A stretch of DNA of 64,000 bases from positions 54,096-118,095 of the forward strand of contig DATHKR010000213.1 of the NCBI GenBank assembly GCA_035489015.1, read 5' to 3'. Every line of letters starts with the position of its first letter. Within the stretch, counting starts at the first letter, position 1. Below are positions 53,291 through 62,758 of the stretch, in pieces. Made by a program: the position numbers and the translations under genes. Under the pieces are notes generated by a model, which was not told the DNA's origin, did no database searches, and was given only the letters and a program-made list of their open reading frames with translations. Source of the DNA: DATFRY01 sp035489015. Its GTDB lineage: Bacteria; Myxococcota_A; Polyangia; Haliangiales; Haliangiaceae.

Positions 53291-54178
53291 TCACGGGCCG
53301 TCCGGGACCGCGGGGAGCGGGCGCTCCTCTTCCCGATTGAAGGCCTTGTAACCAATAGGGAAACTGTACGAGCGGCACGGGTGACGAGCGTAGAAATCGA
53401 CGAGATCGCGCCACGTTGCGGACCCGTCGATCAGCGCTCCGGTGAGCTCCGCGGACTGATAGACGCGGCACGGAGATCGTCCCTTGGCCGGGCGGTGACC
53501 GCGCGCGGCGAGCTGGTCCGATCGCTCGACGCCGAGCGCCGACGCGGGCAGATCGCTCACGTAGTAATAGGAGAGGCGCGGCAGACGGATCGTCTCGACC
53601 CGGTCGACGAACAGCTTCAGCCCCTTGCGATAGATGCACTCGCTGCGGCGGGCCGTCTCGCCCGGCGCCAGCGCGAACGCGTCGTGGGCGATGTCGCTCT
53701 TGCCATGACAGGGCCGAAGACCGCGCGAGGACTGGGTGACGATCCGGTAGGCGAGGTGATCCGCGGTCGTGTTCTCGACGGTGAGGACCAGCTGCCGGCG
53801 CGGGAGTTCGGCGGCGCGCTCGATCGACAGGGTCATCGCGAGGCCGAGCACCTCCGCGCTGGCGTGGTGGCCACCGGGCTCGAGCTCGCGGCGCTTGTCG
53901 TCCCACCGGTGCGCGAACACGCCCGACAGATCCGCGGGAGTCGCGACCGGTTCGATGCGCAGCGCCTTCGAATCACTGGCCAGGCGATCGGCGAAGGCGG
54001 CGGGGTCGCGATCGATCGCGGCGGTGGCCCGCGCCGTGACGACCTCCGCGCGCGCCGGCACCGGTGGCGGCGGGATCGCAGGGAGATCGACCGGATGGAA
54101 GAAGCTGACGCGCGCGACGATCGCGGCGATGCCGAGGAAGATGATGCCGACCACCACGCGGAAGCTGCGGTCGGTCAC
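53291..54178 (-). CDS. Membrane-anchored hypothetical protein
   Basis: 295 residues with one N-terminal membrane helix (about 6-26, FRVVVGIIFLGIAAIVARVS) and an extracytoplasmic beta-rich domain containing RRQLVLTVENTTADHLAYRI and four Cys (around CHGKSD, ECIYRKG, PCRVYQ, HPCRSY) that could form two disulfides. No family recognised. The GTG at 54178 has GAGGG four bases upstream; further in-frame sequence upstream gives only an extra charged lead. Confidence 0.65.
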   Translation of the reverse strand: MTDRSFRVVVGIIFLGIAAIVARVSFFHPVDLPAIPPPPVPARAEVVTARATAAIDRDPAAFADRLASDSKALRIEPVATPADLSGVFAHRWDDKRRELEPGGHHASAEVLGLAMTLSIERAAELPRRQLVLTVENTTADHLAYRIVTQSSRGLRPCHGKSDIAHDAFALAPGETARRSECIYRKGLKLFVDRVETIRLPRLSYYYVSDLPASALGVERSDQLAARGHRPAKGRSPCRVYQSAELTGALIDGSATWRDLVDFYARHPCRSYSFPIGYKAFNREEERPLPAVPDGP

Positions 54179-54431
54179 CCGACCCTCGCGATGCGACCCG
54201 ACTCGCGCTGCGCCGAGCGGCGCGCGCGGCGCCCCCCCGAGCAACCCAGCACGTCGGCAACACTAGCACCGGCGCGGCGAGCTCATCGGTCGACTCACGC
54301 GAGGTGATGTCCGACGATCGACGTATGCGGCGTACTCGACCACACCTGAAGTTTCCGACATGTGAACATCGTACGGGATGCTAGGCTCCTTCGAAGAGCA
54401 CGGTCGGCCGCCGTAGCTCCGCGCTTTTCCG

Positions 54432-55475
54432 ATGAATCCAAGCTCGTTGTCCTTCACCTCTGCCAAGCGACAGCGATCCTGGTCACGGTGCCCAGGCCGA
54501 CCGCGCCGCCGACCGTTCCGCAGCACCCTTGTGGGGCTGGTCGCCCTGCTGCTGGCGCTCGCGGCGACGCACGGTGGTGGCCGCCCGGCCCGAGCCGAGC
54601 GCGTCCACGATCTGTCGCGCGCCCTTCTGCACGGCAAGCACGTCAAGACGCGCCTCTCGGCCGCCACCGCGCTCGACCGCATGCGCGACCCGCGCGCGCT
54701 CCGCTCCTTGATGCAGGCGCTCGGCGACGCGAGCTACATGGTCCGCGAGCTGGCCGCCGTCGCGCTCGGTCACCTCGGCGATCCGACCGCGCTGCCGGCG
54801 CTCGAGGGCGCCCGCTCCGATCCCCGGCGCGCCGTCCGCCGTCAGGTGCTCGCGGCCATCGATCTCATCCGCGACAAGCAGCGCCGCGCGCGAGGCGCGA
54901 GCGCGGCGCGAGCACCACTGGCGGGTGGCGCTCCGGTGCGCGGCGCGGGCGGCCTGGCGTATCAGGTGCCGGGGCCGAAGCCCGGCGACCCGCCGCCGAT
55001 CTACGTGATGCTGAAGTCGACCAGCGACAAGTCGGCCGGCGGCGCGGCGCTCAAGGTCCGCAAGATGCGCGCCCAGCGGATGCGCTCGCTCATGGCCACC
55101 GAGCTCGCCCACGGCAAGCAGGTCACCCTCTTGCCGACGGTGTCGCGAGATCCGTCGGTGGACCGGTACGCGATCGATCTGACCGTGGTGAAGCTCGCGC
55201 GGGTCGAGCGCGGACCGCACGTCGAGGTGGAGTGCGAGATCCGCGTCGCCATCTCGACCCGCGAGGGCCGGATGCTCTCGTTCCTGACCGGCGGCGCCAA
55301 GGTCCAGGTCCCCAGGGTCAGCTTCCGCGAGGACTTCCTGCCCCAGCTGCGCGGCGAGGCGCTCGAGGGCGCGGTGCGAAGCGTCCACCGCGACCTGGTC
55401 AGCTATCTGCTCAAGCTGCCGCAGCCGGCGCCGCCGCCGGCGCTGCCCGCCGCGGCGATCGTCAGAGAGCAGTAG
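54432..55475 (+). CDS. Exported HEAT-repeat protein
   Basis: 347 residues. A basic N-terminus and a signal helix (FRSTLVGLVALLLALAATHG, to ARAE) are followed by HEAT/PBS-lyase-type helical repeats (about 60-150; AATALDRMRDPRALRSLMQ, VRELAAVALGHLGDPTALPA) and a C-terminal domain (about 185-330) with paired strands (VTLLPTVSRDPSVDRYAIDL, VEVECEIRVAISTREGRML). No enzymatic motif. TAGGCT at 54382 is a possible -10 with a leader of about 40 bases. The end overlaps the convergent zinc-ribbon gene by 14 bases. Confidence 0.75.
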   Translation: MNPSSLSFTSAKRQRSWSRCPGRPRRRPFRSTLVGLVALLLALAATHGGGRPARAERVHDLSRALLHGKHVKTRLSAATALDRMRDPRALRSLMQALGDASYMVRELAAVALGHLGDPTALPALEGARSDPRRAVRRQVLAAIDLIRDKQRRARGASAARAPLAGGAPVRGAGGLAYQVPGPKPGDPPPIYVMLKSTSDKSAGGAALKVRKMRAQRMRSLMATELAHGKQVTLLPTVSRDPSVDRYAIDLTVVKLARVERGPHVEVECEIRVAISTREGRMLSFLTGGAKVQVPRVSFREDFLPQLRGEALEGAVRSVHRDLVSYLLKLPQPAPPPALPAAAIVREQ

Positions 55476-55773
55476 CCTGGCCGAGCACGACGGCGGCGAG
55501 CAGACCCAGGATCGCGAGCAGGTAGGCGCCGAGCACGGCCGCCGACCACCACCAGCGGCGCGACCGGCCCGGCTGCGAGATCAGCCCGGTCGGCTCCGCT
55601 CGCGGTCCCGACGGTGATGGATCCGGACCGAGGTCCGCCCAGCCGTCCGGCGCCCGGCCGGGCGCCGCGTCCCCGCGGCGCTTTCCCACCAGCGCCCGAC
55701 GCGCGCATCCCGGGCAGACGGCGCTGGCCAGGTGGACTTCCGCGCAGTTGCGGCAGACGGCGTACACCCTCAT
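55462..55773 (-). CDS. Zinc-ribbon, single-membrane-helix protein
   Basis: 103 residues: an N-terminal zinc ribbon (CRNCAEVHLASAVCPGC), a Pro/Gly-rich polar linker, and one C-terminal membrane helix (about 78-98, VLGAYLLAILGLLAAVVLG), as in tail-anchored proteins. Function unknown. It is convergent with the HEAT-repeat gene and divergent from the TonB receptor gene. Confidence 0.6.
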   Translation of the reverse strand: MRVYAVCRNCAEVHLASAVCPGCARRALVGKRRGDAAPGRAPDGWADLGPDPSPSGPRAEPTGLISQPGRSRRWWWSAAVLGAYLLAILGLLAAVVLGQATAL

Positions 55774-55948
55774 CGGCTTGCTTGTTCAACGCGCGGAGCC
55801 GGCCGTCGATTTGATCGCGGGCACCATCGGGCCAGAAACTCGATCGCCGGCTGCATGCCGGCCGAGCCCGAAGCCGAGATCGAGCCGAAGCCGAAACCGC
55901 CGCCGGGGCCAGAAATCTGGCCGCCGCGACCCCCACCGCGGGCGCGAG

Positions 55949-55954
55949 TATACT
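55949..55954 (+). promoter_or_regulatory. -10 hexamer close to the TonB-receptor start
   Basis: TATACT is eight bases before the TTG at 55963. No -35 or Shine-Dalgarno sequence is clear. Confidence 0.45.
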
Positions 55955-55962
55955 GTCGGGCC

Positions 55963-58650
55963 TTGCGCGGTAGGCTGGTTGCCATAGCCGGGTCGGTGGG
56001 CGCGCTCGTCCTCTGGATCCGGCCCGCCTGGGCGCAGGAGGGCGCGCGCCGCGACCAGTCACCGCCGGCCGCGCAGCCGAAAAGGCCGGTGCTGACCTCG
56101 CCGCCCCGGCTACTCGAGGGGGCGGCGCCCGAGTATCCGCCGGCCGCCGCGGCCGCCGGGCTCGAGGCGGTGGTCAAGGTGCGCCTCACCATCGACGCGA
56201 CCGGCGCGGTGACCGACGCGGTGGTGGTCGCGCCGGTCGGCAACGGCTTCGACGAGGCCGCGCTCGCCGCCGCCCGCCAGTACCGCTTCGCGCCGGCCCA
56301 GTGGGACGGGGTCCCGGGCGCGATCACCGTCGAGACCGGGATCAACTTCGTCCTGCAGAAGGTCGAGACCCCGGCGCCGGTCGAGGGGCCGCCCGCTCGC
56401 GGTGAGAACGGCCCGCCCCCCGCGCCCGGTCACGCCGGCGATCCGCGCGCGCCGGTGACGATCGAGGGGACCGCGTTCGAGCGCGGCGTCCGCCGCCGCC
56501 TGTCGGGCGTGATCGTGTCGGTCGCCGAGCTGGGCCTCGACGCGGTCACCGACGAGGAGGGCCGCTTCTTCTTCCACGGGGTCCAGCCCGGCAGCTACGC
56601 GCTGGTCGCGGTCGACGAGAAGTTCGACCGGTTCCGCCGACCGCTCGCGCTGTCCGCCGGCGAGAAGGTGGAGGTGTCGCTGTATCTCCGCCCGAAGGGC
56701 GGCAACCCGTACGAGACGGTGGTGGAGGGAGAGCGCGAGGTGCTCGAGGTCACCCGCCGCACCCTCGAGCGCCGGCAGCTGACCAGCGTGCCCGGCACCT
56801 TCGGCGATCCGATCCGCGTCATCCAGACCCTGCCCGGGCTGGCCCGCACCCCGTTCGGCGGCGGGTTCCTGCTCATCCGCGGGTCCAACCCCGACGACAG
56901 CGGCGTCTTCATCGACGGCCACCGGGTGCCGCTCCTGTTCCACTTCCTGGGCGGTCCGTCGATCCTCAACCCCGAGTTCCTCGACCGCATCGACCTCTAC
57001 CCGGGCGGCTTTCCGGCCCGGTTCGGCCGCGCGATCGGCGGCATCGTGTCGGTCGACACTCGCTCGGCCAAGAGCGACGGCGTCCACGGCGCGGCCAAGG
57101 TCGACCTGCTCGACTCGGGCGCGTACCTGCGCGTGCCGGTCGGCAAGCACGGCGCGCTGGCGGTGGCGGGGCGGCGCTCGTACCTGGACGTCATGCTCGG
57201 CCTGTTCGTGCCGGAGCAGGAGCCGGGCAACACGCTCATCGTGGTGCCGATCTACTACGACTACCAGGCCCGGCTCGACTACGACCTCGAGCGCGAGGGC
57301 AAGGCGACCATCTTCCTCATCGGCTCGGCCGACACGCTCGACGTCCTGTCGGAGGACGCCGACGACGAGGAGACGCTCAGCCTCGACAGCGCGATCCGCT
57401 TCTTCCGGATCATCGGCAGCTACCGGCGGCCGATCGCGGGCGGCTTCAACCTGACCCTGTCGCCGGCCTGGGGCCGCGATACGTTCGAGTTCTCCAGCGG
57501 TCAGATCGATGGTCCGGCCTTCACCAAGGCCTCCGCGGTGCAGGAGACGCTGGCCTATCGCATGCGCGTCGAGGGGCACATCGGCCCGCGCGTGGTGCTG
57601 GACGCCGGGCTCGACCTGGAGTCGCGCGTCAACAAGTACGCCGTGCTGGCGCCGCTCGACCTCGACGTGCGGCCCGACAACGACCGCGACGTCCCGCCGG
57701 TCGAGGCCGAGCGGACCAGCGACATGTACGGCTTCGGCGCGCACGCCGACGTGGCGATCGACGTCGGGCGGCTGCGGCTCGTCCCCGGGCTGCGGTTCGA
57801 CGGCTACTTCCTGGCCGGCAAGACCCGCACGTCGCTCGACCCGCGGCTGGTCGCGCGCTACGCGCTCGACCGGCGCTGGACCCTGAAGGGCTACGTCGGG
57901 CTGTTCCACCAGCCACCCCAGCCGGAGGCGCTCGATCACCTGTTCGGCAACCCCGGCCTGGGCATGGAGCGCGCGCTCCACACCGGCGCGGGCGCGGAGT
58001 GGAAGCCGATCGAGGACTGGACGCTCGACGGCGAGGTCTACCTGATCGACCGGCGCAACCTGGTCGAGGGGACCAACGACTTCACGCGCGATCCGGACAC
58101 CGGCGCGGTGCGGGCGATCAACTTCCGCAACAGCCGGATCGGCGACACCATCGGGCTGGAGGTGCTGGTGAAGCGCGAGGTGACCCGCAAGCTGTACGGC
58201 TGGCTGTCCTACACGCTCAGCCGCACGCGCGAGCTGGAGTTCGACGACGACAGCTACGAGCTCAGCACCTTCGACCAGACCCACGTGGCCAACGCGGTGG
58301 CGAGCTACCGGACCGACAACAACTGGGAGCTGGGCCTGCGCTTCCGGCTGGCCAGCGGGCGGCCGGAGACTCCCATCGTCGGGGGCACGTTCGACGCCGA
58401 CGACGGCGACTACCGGGGCGTATCGGGCGAGTTCCGCGGCCAGCGGCGCAAGCTGTTCCAGCAGACCGACGCGCGAGTGGAGAAGACGTGGGTGTTCGAC
58501 ACGTGGATGATCGGAGCGTACCTGGACGTGCAGAACGTCATGAACATCGAGAACCACGAGGCGATCCAGTACGACTATCGCTATCGCGCGGCGTCGCCGG
58601 TGACCAGCGTGCCGATCCTGCCGACCGTCGGGGTGCGCGGCCAATGGTGA
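55963..58650 (+). CDS. TonB-dependent receptor with fused TonB C-terminal and carboxypeptidase-regulatory domains
   Basis: 895 residues from the TTG at 55963, which gives a proper signal peptide (LRGRLVAIAGSVGALVLWIR, to AWAQ). Order: TonB C-terminal domain (about 40-130; PPAAAAAGLEAVVKVRLTID, AALAAARQYRFAPAQW), carboxypeptidase-regulatory-like sandwich (about 160-245; GVIVSVAELGLDAVTDEEGR), plug (about 265-370; LLIRGSNPDDSGVFIDGHRV, GGFPARFGRAIGGIVSVDTR) and a 22-strand-type barrel to the end. TonB domains normally sit on the inner-membrane transducer, so this receptor carries its own copy. A lipoprotein gene overlaps its stop. Ligand unknown. Confidence 0.88.
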   Translation: MRGRLVAIAGSVGALVLWIRPAWAQEGARRDQSPPAAQPKRPVLTSPPRLLEGAAPEYPPAAAAAGLEAVVKVRLTIDATGAVTDAVVVAPVGNGFDEAALAAARQYRFAPAQWDGVPGAITVETGINFVLQKVETPAPVEGPPARGENGPPPAPGHAGDPRAPVTIEGTAFERGVRRRLSGVIVSVAELGLDAVTDEEGRFFFHGVQPGSYALVAVDEKFDRFRRPLALSAGEKVEVSLYLRPKGGNPYETVVEGEREVLEVTRRTLERRQLTSVPGTFGDPIRVIQTLPGLARTPFGGGFLLIRGSNPDDSGVFIDGHRVPLLFHFLGGPSILNPEFLDRIDLYPGGFPARFGRAIGGIVSVDTRSAKSDGVHGAAKVDLLDSGAYLRVPVGKHGALAVAGRRSYLDVMLGLFVPEQEPGNTLIVVPIYYDYQARLDYDLEREGKATIFLIGSADTLDVLSEDADDEETLSLDSAIRFFRIIGSYRRPIAGGFNLTLSPAWGRDTFEFSSGQIDGPAFTKASAVQETLAYRMRVEGHIGPRVVLDAGLDLESRVNKYAVLAPLDLDVRPDNDRDVPPVEAERTSDMYGFGAHADVAIDVGRLRLVPGLRFDGYFLAGKTRTSLDPRLVARYALDRRWTLKGYVGLFHQPPQPEALDHLFGNPGLGMERALHTGAGAEWKPIEDWTLDGEVYLIDRRNLVEGTNDFTRDPDTGAVRAINFRNSRIGDTIGLEVLVKREVTRKLYGWLSYTLSRTRELEFDDDSYELSTFDQTHVANAVASYRTDNNWELGLRFRLASGRPETPIVGGTFDADDGDYRGVSGEFRGQRRKLFQQTDARVEKTWVFDTWMIGAYLDVQNVMNIENHEAIQYDYRYRAASPVTSVPILPTVGVRGQW

Positions 58651-59672
58651 CCGGGGCCGCGCGGCCGGGGCGGCTCGCCGCGATCCGGTGGGCGTGGGCA
58701 TGCGCCGCGATCGCGGCGTCGGCCGCCGCGTGCAGTGACTTCGAAGATCCGGCCCAGGTGGTCGACATGCGGGTGCTCGGCATGCGAGCCGACCCGCCCG
58801 AGATCCTGGTGCCGTACGATCCGGACGACCCGACCCGGGTCGAGATCGGCGACCTCGGCCAGGTGACCGTGTGCGCCCTGGTCGCCGATCCGGCCGACCG
58901 GCGCGGCCTCGACTACTCGTTCGCGTTCTGCCGGCCGACCAGCAGCGGGCGCTGCCGGGGCAGCGTGCTCGCGGTCGAGGTCGGCGCGGGCTCGGTGGAG
59001 GACCCGGAGGAGTCGGGCGAGCCGGTCCAGATCTGCGCGACGGTGAGCGCGAGCCCCGACCTGGCCGTGGTGCTCATGGACTCGCTCGACGCGGACAGCT
59101 TCCTCGGCTTCGGCGGCATCTCGCTCCAGATCGGCCTCGAGGTTACGCCGGAGGGCAGCGGCTCCGACGACACGCTGTTCGCGTTCAAGCGGATCCGCTA
59201 CGCCCCGGAGTTCCCGGCTGGGCGCACGCCGAACACCAACCCGTCGGTGACCGGGTTCATCGGGCTGCGCACGCCGACCGGCGAGCGCGGGCTCGACTTC
59301 GAGGTGCCGATCGGTCGGTGCGGCGACGTGGAGCCCTTCACGGTCGCGCCGGGAGAGCGGGTGTCGGTGCTCCCGGTCGAGCCGGCAGGCGCGCGCGAGC
59401 GCTACGTGGTGGCCACCTTCGACGGCGGCGAGAACCGCTTCACCGAGAACCTCACCTACCAGTGGCACGCATCCGAGGGAGACTGGTCCCCGTTCGAGAG
59501 CGGCGGCACCATCGACGTGGCCGGCAACGAGCCGACCCTCGACGCGCGCTGGCGAGCGCCGACCGATCGCGAGCTCATCGGCGACGGGCTCGACGTCAGG
59601 ATGTGGATCGTGCAGCGCGACGAGCGCGGCGGCCAGGCCTGGTACGAGACCTGTGCGCGCGTGGTTCCGTAG
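58644..59672 (+). CDS. Lipoprotein encoded with the TonB receptor
   Basis: 342 residues. The N-terminus has a basic lead and a hydrophobic helix ending in a lipobox-like Ala-Ala-Ala-Cys (AAIAASAAACSDFEDP, Cys near residue 30). The mature part is acidic and beta-rich with about six Cys (VTVCALVADP, FAFCRPTSSGRCRG, QICATV, GRCGDV). No domain recognised. The ATG overlaps the receptor stop, so the two are probably co-translated and may act as receptor and surface-bound partner, in the manner of SusC/SusD pairs; this comparison is positional only. Confidence 0.78.
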   Translation: MVTGAARPGRLAAIRWAWACAAIAASAAACSDFEDPAQVVDMRVLGMRADPPEILVPYDPDDPTRVEIGDLGQVTVCALVADPADRRGLDYSFAFCRPTSSGRCRGSVLAVEVGAGSVEDPEESGEPVQICATVSASPDLAVVLMDSLDADSFLGFGGISLQIGLEVTPEGSGSDDTLFAFKRIRYAPEFPAGRTPNTNPSVTGFIGLRTPTGERGLDFEVPIGRCGDVEPFTVAPGERVSVLPVEPAGARERYVVATFDGGENRFTENLTYQWHASEGDWSPFESGGTIDVAGNEPTLDARWRAPTDRELIGDGLDVRMWIVQRDERGGQAWYETCARVVP

Positions 59673-59692
59673 CGGAGCCGCCGCGCCGGGGA

Positions 59693-59698
59693 TACGCT
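59693..59698 (+). promoter_or_regulatory. -10 hexamer, leaderless layout, before the RidA gene
   Basis: TACGCT, then CCGCGG, then the ATG at 59705: a six-base gap and no Shine-Dalgarno sequence. Confidence 0.5.
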
Positions 59699-59704
59699 CC
59701 GCGG

Positions 59705-60103
59705 ATGAAGCGAATGCGCGTGGCGAGCGGTACCAGCTGGGAGGACGAGGTCGGCTACTCGCGCCTGGTGCGGGTCGGCAGCCACATCGCGGTGACCGGC
59801 ACCACCGCGACGGTGACCGGCGGCGGCCACGTCGGCGACGGCGACGCCTACGCCCAGGCGATCCAGATCGGCCGCAACATCGAGTGGGCGCTCGAGCAGG
59901 TCGGCGCGTCGCTGGCCGACGTGGTGCGAACCCGCATGTTCGTGACCGACATCCGGCGCGACTGGCAGGCGGTCGGACGCGCCCACCGCGAGCTGTTCGT
60001 CGCCGCCCGGCCGGCGACGTCGATGATCGAGATCAGCCGCCTCATCGAGGACTGGATGCTGGTCGAGATCGAGGCCGACGCGATCGTCGTCGGTGACGAG
60101 TAG
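59705..60103 (+). CDS. RidA/YjgF-family enamine/imine deaminase-like protein
   Basis: 132 residues. The family pattern is clear: SGTSWEDEVGYSRLVRVGSH, IAVTGTTATVTGGG, QIGRNIEWALEQVGASLADV, VVRTRMFVTDI, and the C-terminal catalytic region RPATSMIEISRLIEDWMLVE. The conserved Arg found before the catalytic Glu in true RidA is not clearly in place, so it may belong to a YjgF subgroup without imine deaminase activity. It overlaps the following methyltransferase gene by 11 bases. Confidence 0.87.
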   Translation: MKRMRVASGTSWEDEVGYSRLVRVGSHIAVTGTTATVTGGGHVGDGDAYAQAIQIGRNIEWALEQVGASLADVVRTRMFVTDIRRDWQAVGRAHRELFVAARPATSMIEISRLIEDWMLVEIEADAIVVGDE

Positions 60104-60773
60104 CGAGGCGGACGAATCGATGGAGAAGGAACGGCCCGGCCTGGTGAAGCTGAGCGGCGACCAGCTGCGCGAGATCCGCTCGGCGACCGTGGCCCACTAT
60201 CAGGCCGGCGCGCGCTCGTTCTGGGCCGGGACTCACGACCATGACGTGAGCCAGAACGTCGAGGCGCTGATCCGGCACCTGCCCGGCCCGGCGCCGCAGA
60301 CGATCCTGGATCTCGGGTGCGGGCCGGGGCGCGACCTGATCGTGTTCCGCGACCTGGGGCACGTGGCGGTCGGCCTCGACGGCGCCGAGGAGTTCGTGCG
60401 CATGGCCCGCCAGCACTCCGGGTGCGAGGTGCTGCACCAGGACTTCCTCGAGCTCGACCTCGGGGACGGGCGGTTCGACGGAGTCTTCGCCAACGCCTCG
60501 CTCTTTCACGTGCCGAGCCAGGAGCTGCCCCGAGTGCTCGGCGAGCTGTGTAGGGCGCTGAAGGCGGACGGCGTCCTGTTCAGCTCCAATCCGCACGGGC
60601 CGAACCGCGAGGGATGGTCCGGTGATCGCTACGGCTGCTACCTGGATCTCGACGAGTGGCGGCGCTTCATGACCGCCGCCGGGTTCGACGAGCTCGAGCA
60701 CTACTACCGTCCGCCGGGGCAGCCGCGCCACCGCCAGCCCTGGCTCGCGTCGGTGTGGCGCAAGCGAGCTTGA
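60093..60773 (+). CDS. Class I SAM-dependent methyltransferase
   Basis: 226 residues from the GTG at 60093 (an ATG at 60120 is an alternative). Motif I is ILDLGCGPGRDLIVFRDLGH, followed by the acidic GLDGAEEFVRMARQ, motif II/III DGRFDGVFANASLFHVPSQE and LPRVLGELCRALKADGVLFS. Its substrate is unknown. It overlaps the RidA gene, so the pair is one unit. Confidence 0.87.
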   Translation: MTSSEADESMEKERPGLVKLSGDQLREIRSATVAHYQAGARSFWAGTHDHDVSQNVEALIRHLPGPAPQTILDLGCGPGRDLIVFRDLGHVAVGLDGAEEFVRMARQHSGCEVLHQDFLELDLGDGRFDGVFANASLFHVPSQELPRVLGELCRALKADGVLFSSNPHGPNREGWSGDRYGCYLDLDEWRRFMTAAGFDELEHYYRPPGQPRHRQPWLASVWRKRA

Positions 60774-60836
60774 CCGGCTCCAGCTTTGGAGTTCCGATGC
60801 GCTGGTCGAAGGCCACCAGCAAACCGGAGGAAGCGA

Positions 60837-61247
60837 ATGAGGGCACGTAACACGACGGTTGCAGCGGCGTTTGCGATGGGTCTGCTCGCGGCAGCATGGG
60901 GCAGCCACACGGCCAGCGCGCAGGCGCCTGGCTTCAAGCGGGTCGAGCTGCAGCGGCACGACCTGGGCGCGCCGGGCCGCGAGGCCGTGGTCGCCCGCGG
61001 CGAGTTCGAGCCGGGTGCCGCGGCGCCCAAGCACACTCACCCGGGCGAGGAGCTGGCCTACGTCCAGGAGGGCCAGCTGGTGGTCGAGATCGAGGGCAAG
61101 CCGGCCGCGAAGCTGAAGGCCGGCGACGTGTTCTTCGTGGCCGCCGGGCAGGTGCACTCGGCCAAGAACCCCGGCAAGAGCAAGACGGTCGTGATCTCGA
61201 CCTACGTCATCGAGAAGGGCAAGCCCCTGGCCACGCCGGTGAAGTGA
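60837..61247 (+). CDS. Exported cupin-domain protein
   Basis: 136 residues. The ATG has a perfect GGAGG six bases upstream and gives a signal peptide (MRARNTTVAAAFAMGLLAAA, to ASAQ). The rest is a single cupin barrel with the first metal motif HTHPGEELAYVQEG (His, His, Glu) and a second motif GDVFFVAAGQVHSAKN. Periplasmic or exported cupins of this size bind small molecules or metals; the ligand is unknown. Confidence 0.85.
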   Translation: MRARNTTVAAAFAMGLLAAAWGSHTASAQAPGFKRVELQRHDLGAPGREAVVARGEFEPGAAAPKHTHPGEELAYVQEGQLVVEIEGKPAAKLKAGDVFFVAAGQVHSAKNPGKSKTVVISTYVIEKGKPLATPVK

Positions 61248-61385
61248 CGGCCGCTCGAGACGCCGGCAGACCCGAGCCGTGTCGGCGGTGACGCGGGCGA
61301 CCGCGGCACGCCAGACACGGCGTCGCCGAGGGCTCGAGAGCGGCTGAGCAGCGCCGCGGGCACCGAGCTTGCAGCCGCTGCGGAG

Positions 61386-62699
61386 ATGCGCGAGCCCGGA
61401 ACGTCGAGCCCCTCGAGCGAAGACCATGACGCGGCGCGGATCGGCGCCGCGGCCGCGACCCGCTCGGGGCGGACCGACGCCGCCGCGCTCGAGAAGCAGG
61501 TCGAGCCGCTCCGTCCGTGGTACCGGCGCGAGCGCCGGGCCGCGGCCGGCCTGCTCGGGTTCAGCGCGATCACCCTCACCGCCAGCGTGACGCTCCTCCA
61601 CTGGACCTTCTCGCGCCCCGCGTCGCCGGCGGTCGTCCGCGCCCCGGTCGCGGCCGCGGCGGTGGATGCGACCGCCGCGTACGCCGCCAGCGAGACACTC
61701 GAGGAGCCGACCGCGTGGGTCGCCTCCGACGATCCGATCGGCGATCCGATCGAGCGCCTCGCGCCTCGCGATGGCGCCCCGCTCCTGCGCGGCGCGGCCG
61801 CCGCCGCCGACCGCTACGGCGTCGTCGCCCTGTGGACAGACCGCGTGGTGTGGGTCAGCCGCGACGACGGACGCAGCTTCCGCCAGGAGCTGGCCGCGCC
61901 GCAGCCGCTGACCGCCGTGGCGGTCGGCACCGACGGGCGCGTCTACGCCGCGCGCCATGGCGGCCGGCTGGGTGAGCTGACCCCCGGCGGACGGACGCGC
62001 TGGCACGACGTCGACTGCGATCAGGTCCTCGCCATCGACGGCTCGTCCCCGTGGCTGGCGCTGCTCTGCCTCCACGCCGACCAGGCCAGCGGCCTGTCCT
62101 CGATGCTGTACCTGAGCAGCGACGACGGGGCGACCTGGCGCCGCCAGATCACGCCGCACCACGGCACCGCGGCCAACCAGATCCGGGTCAGCGCAAACGG
62201 TGTGGTCGATCTGCTCACCCTCGACACCGAGACCGACATCGACGCCGGCCAGAACACCGACGGCGCCGACGCAGGTCGCGCGGGTCGCCTCCGCCACTAC
62301 ACCGGCCACGTGGATGGCCGGCCGTTCGAGCTGGTGCTGACCGGCGATGGTCCCGAGCCGTTCGGCCTCGGCCACGACGGGCAGAGCTGGCGGCTCGACG
62401 GCGAGCGGCGGATGCACCTCACCGGGTCGACCAGCGCCGGGCGCTCCTCTCGCCTCGCCGTCCGGAACTGGGACGTTCTTCTCGCGGCCAGCAGCGAGCG
62501 CACCATCGCCGCGGCCGACGGCCGCCTGGTCGAGCTCGGCGCGGACCGCCCACGTGTGGTCGCCAGCCGCATTCCCGGCCCGATCGACACACTGGCGCTG
62601 GATGGCCTCGGCCGCGCGCTCGCCACCGCCGGGGGCGTAGCGGTCCGATATTCAGCCCTCCACGGCTGGCGACGCCTGTTCGAGATCCCGGCCCACTGA
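61386..62699 (+). CDS. Membrane-anchored BNR/beta-propeller-like protein
   Basis: 437 residues. A cytoplasmic lead of about 55 residues precedes one membrane helix (about 55-76, LLGFSAITLTASVTLLHWTF). The outside domain shows BNR-type Asp-box repeats (VSRDDGRSFRQ, LSSDDGATWRRQ) within repeated four-strand units, suggesting a beta-propeller similar to sialidase or photosystem-assembly folds. No catalytic residues were identified. The frame is open upstream without a Shine-Dalgarno sequence, so the start is uncertain. Confidence 0.68.
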   Translation: MREPGTSSPSSEDHDAARIGAAAATRSGRTDAAALEKQVEPLRPWYRRERRAAAGLLGFSAITLTASVTLLHWTFSRPASPAVVRAPVAAAAVDATAAYAASETLEEPTAWVASDDPIGDPIERLAPRDGAPLLRGAAAAADRYGVVALWTDRVVWVSRDDGRSFRQELAAPQPLTAVAVGTDGRVYAARHGGRLGELTPGGRTRWHDVDCDQVLAIDGSSPWLALLCLHADQASGLSSMLYLSSDDGATWRRQITPHHGTAANQIRVSANGVVDLLTLDTETDIDAGQNTDGADAGRAGRLRHYTGHVDGRPFELVLTGDGPEPFGLGHDGQSWRLDGERRMHLTGSTSAGRSSRLAVRNWDVLLAASSERTIAAADGRLVELGADRPRVVASRIPGPIDTLALDGLGRALATAGGVAVRYSALHGWRRLFEIPAH

Positions 62700-62758
62700 T
62701 CTGTGCTGGTCCCGCGTCGAGGGCCCCCTATACTCAAGCAAGGGGGTCCAAGGGACCG

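Noticed and set aside
60042..62417. A 791-codon minus-strand frame across the methyltransferase, cupin and BNR genes
   Set aside because: Composition is typical of an antisense shadow (Val/Ala/Arg/Gly/His) with no domain. The plus-strand genes have signal peptides, a perfect GGAGG and known motifs.
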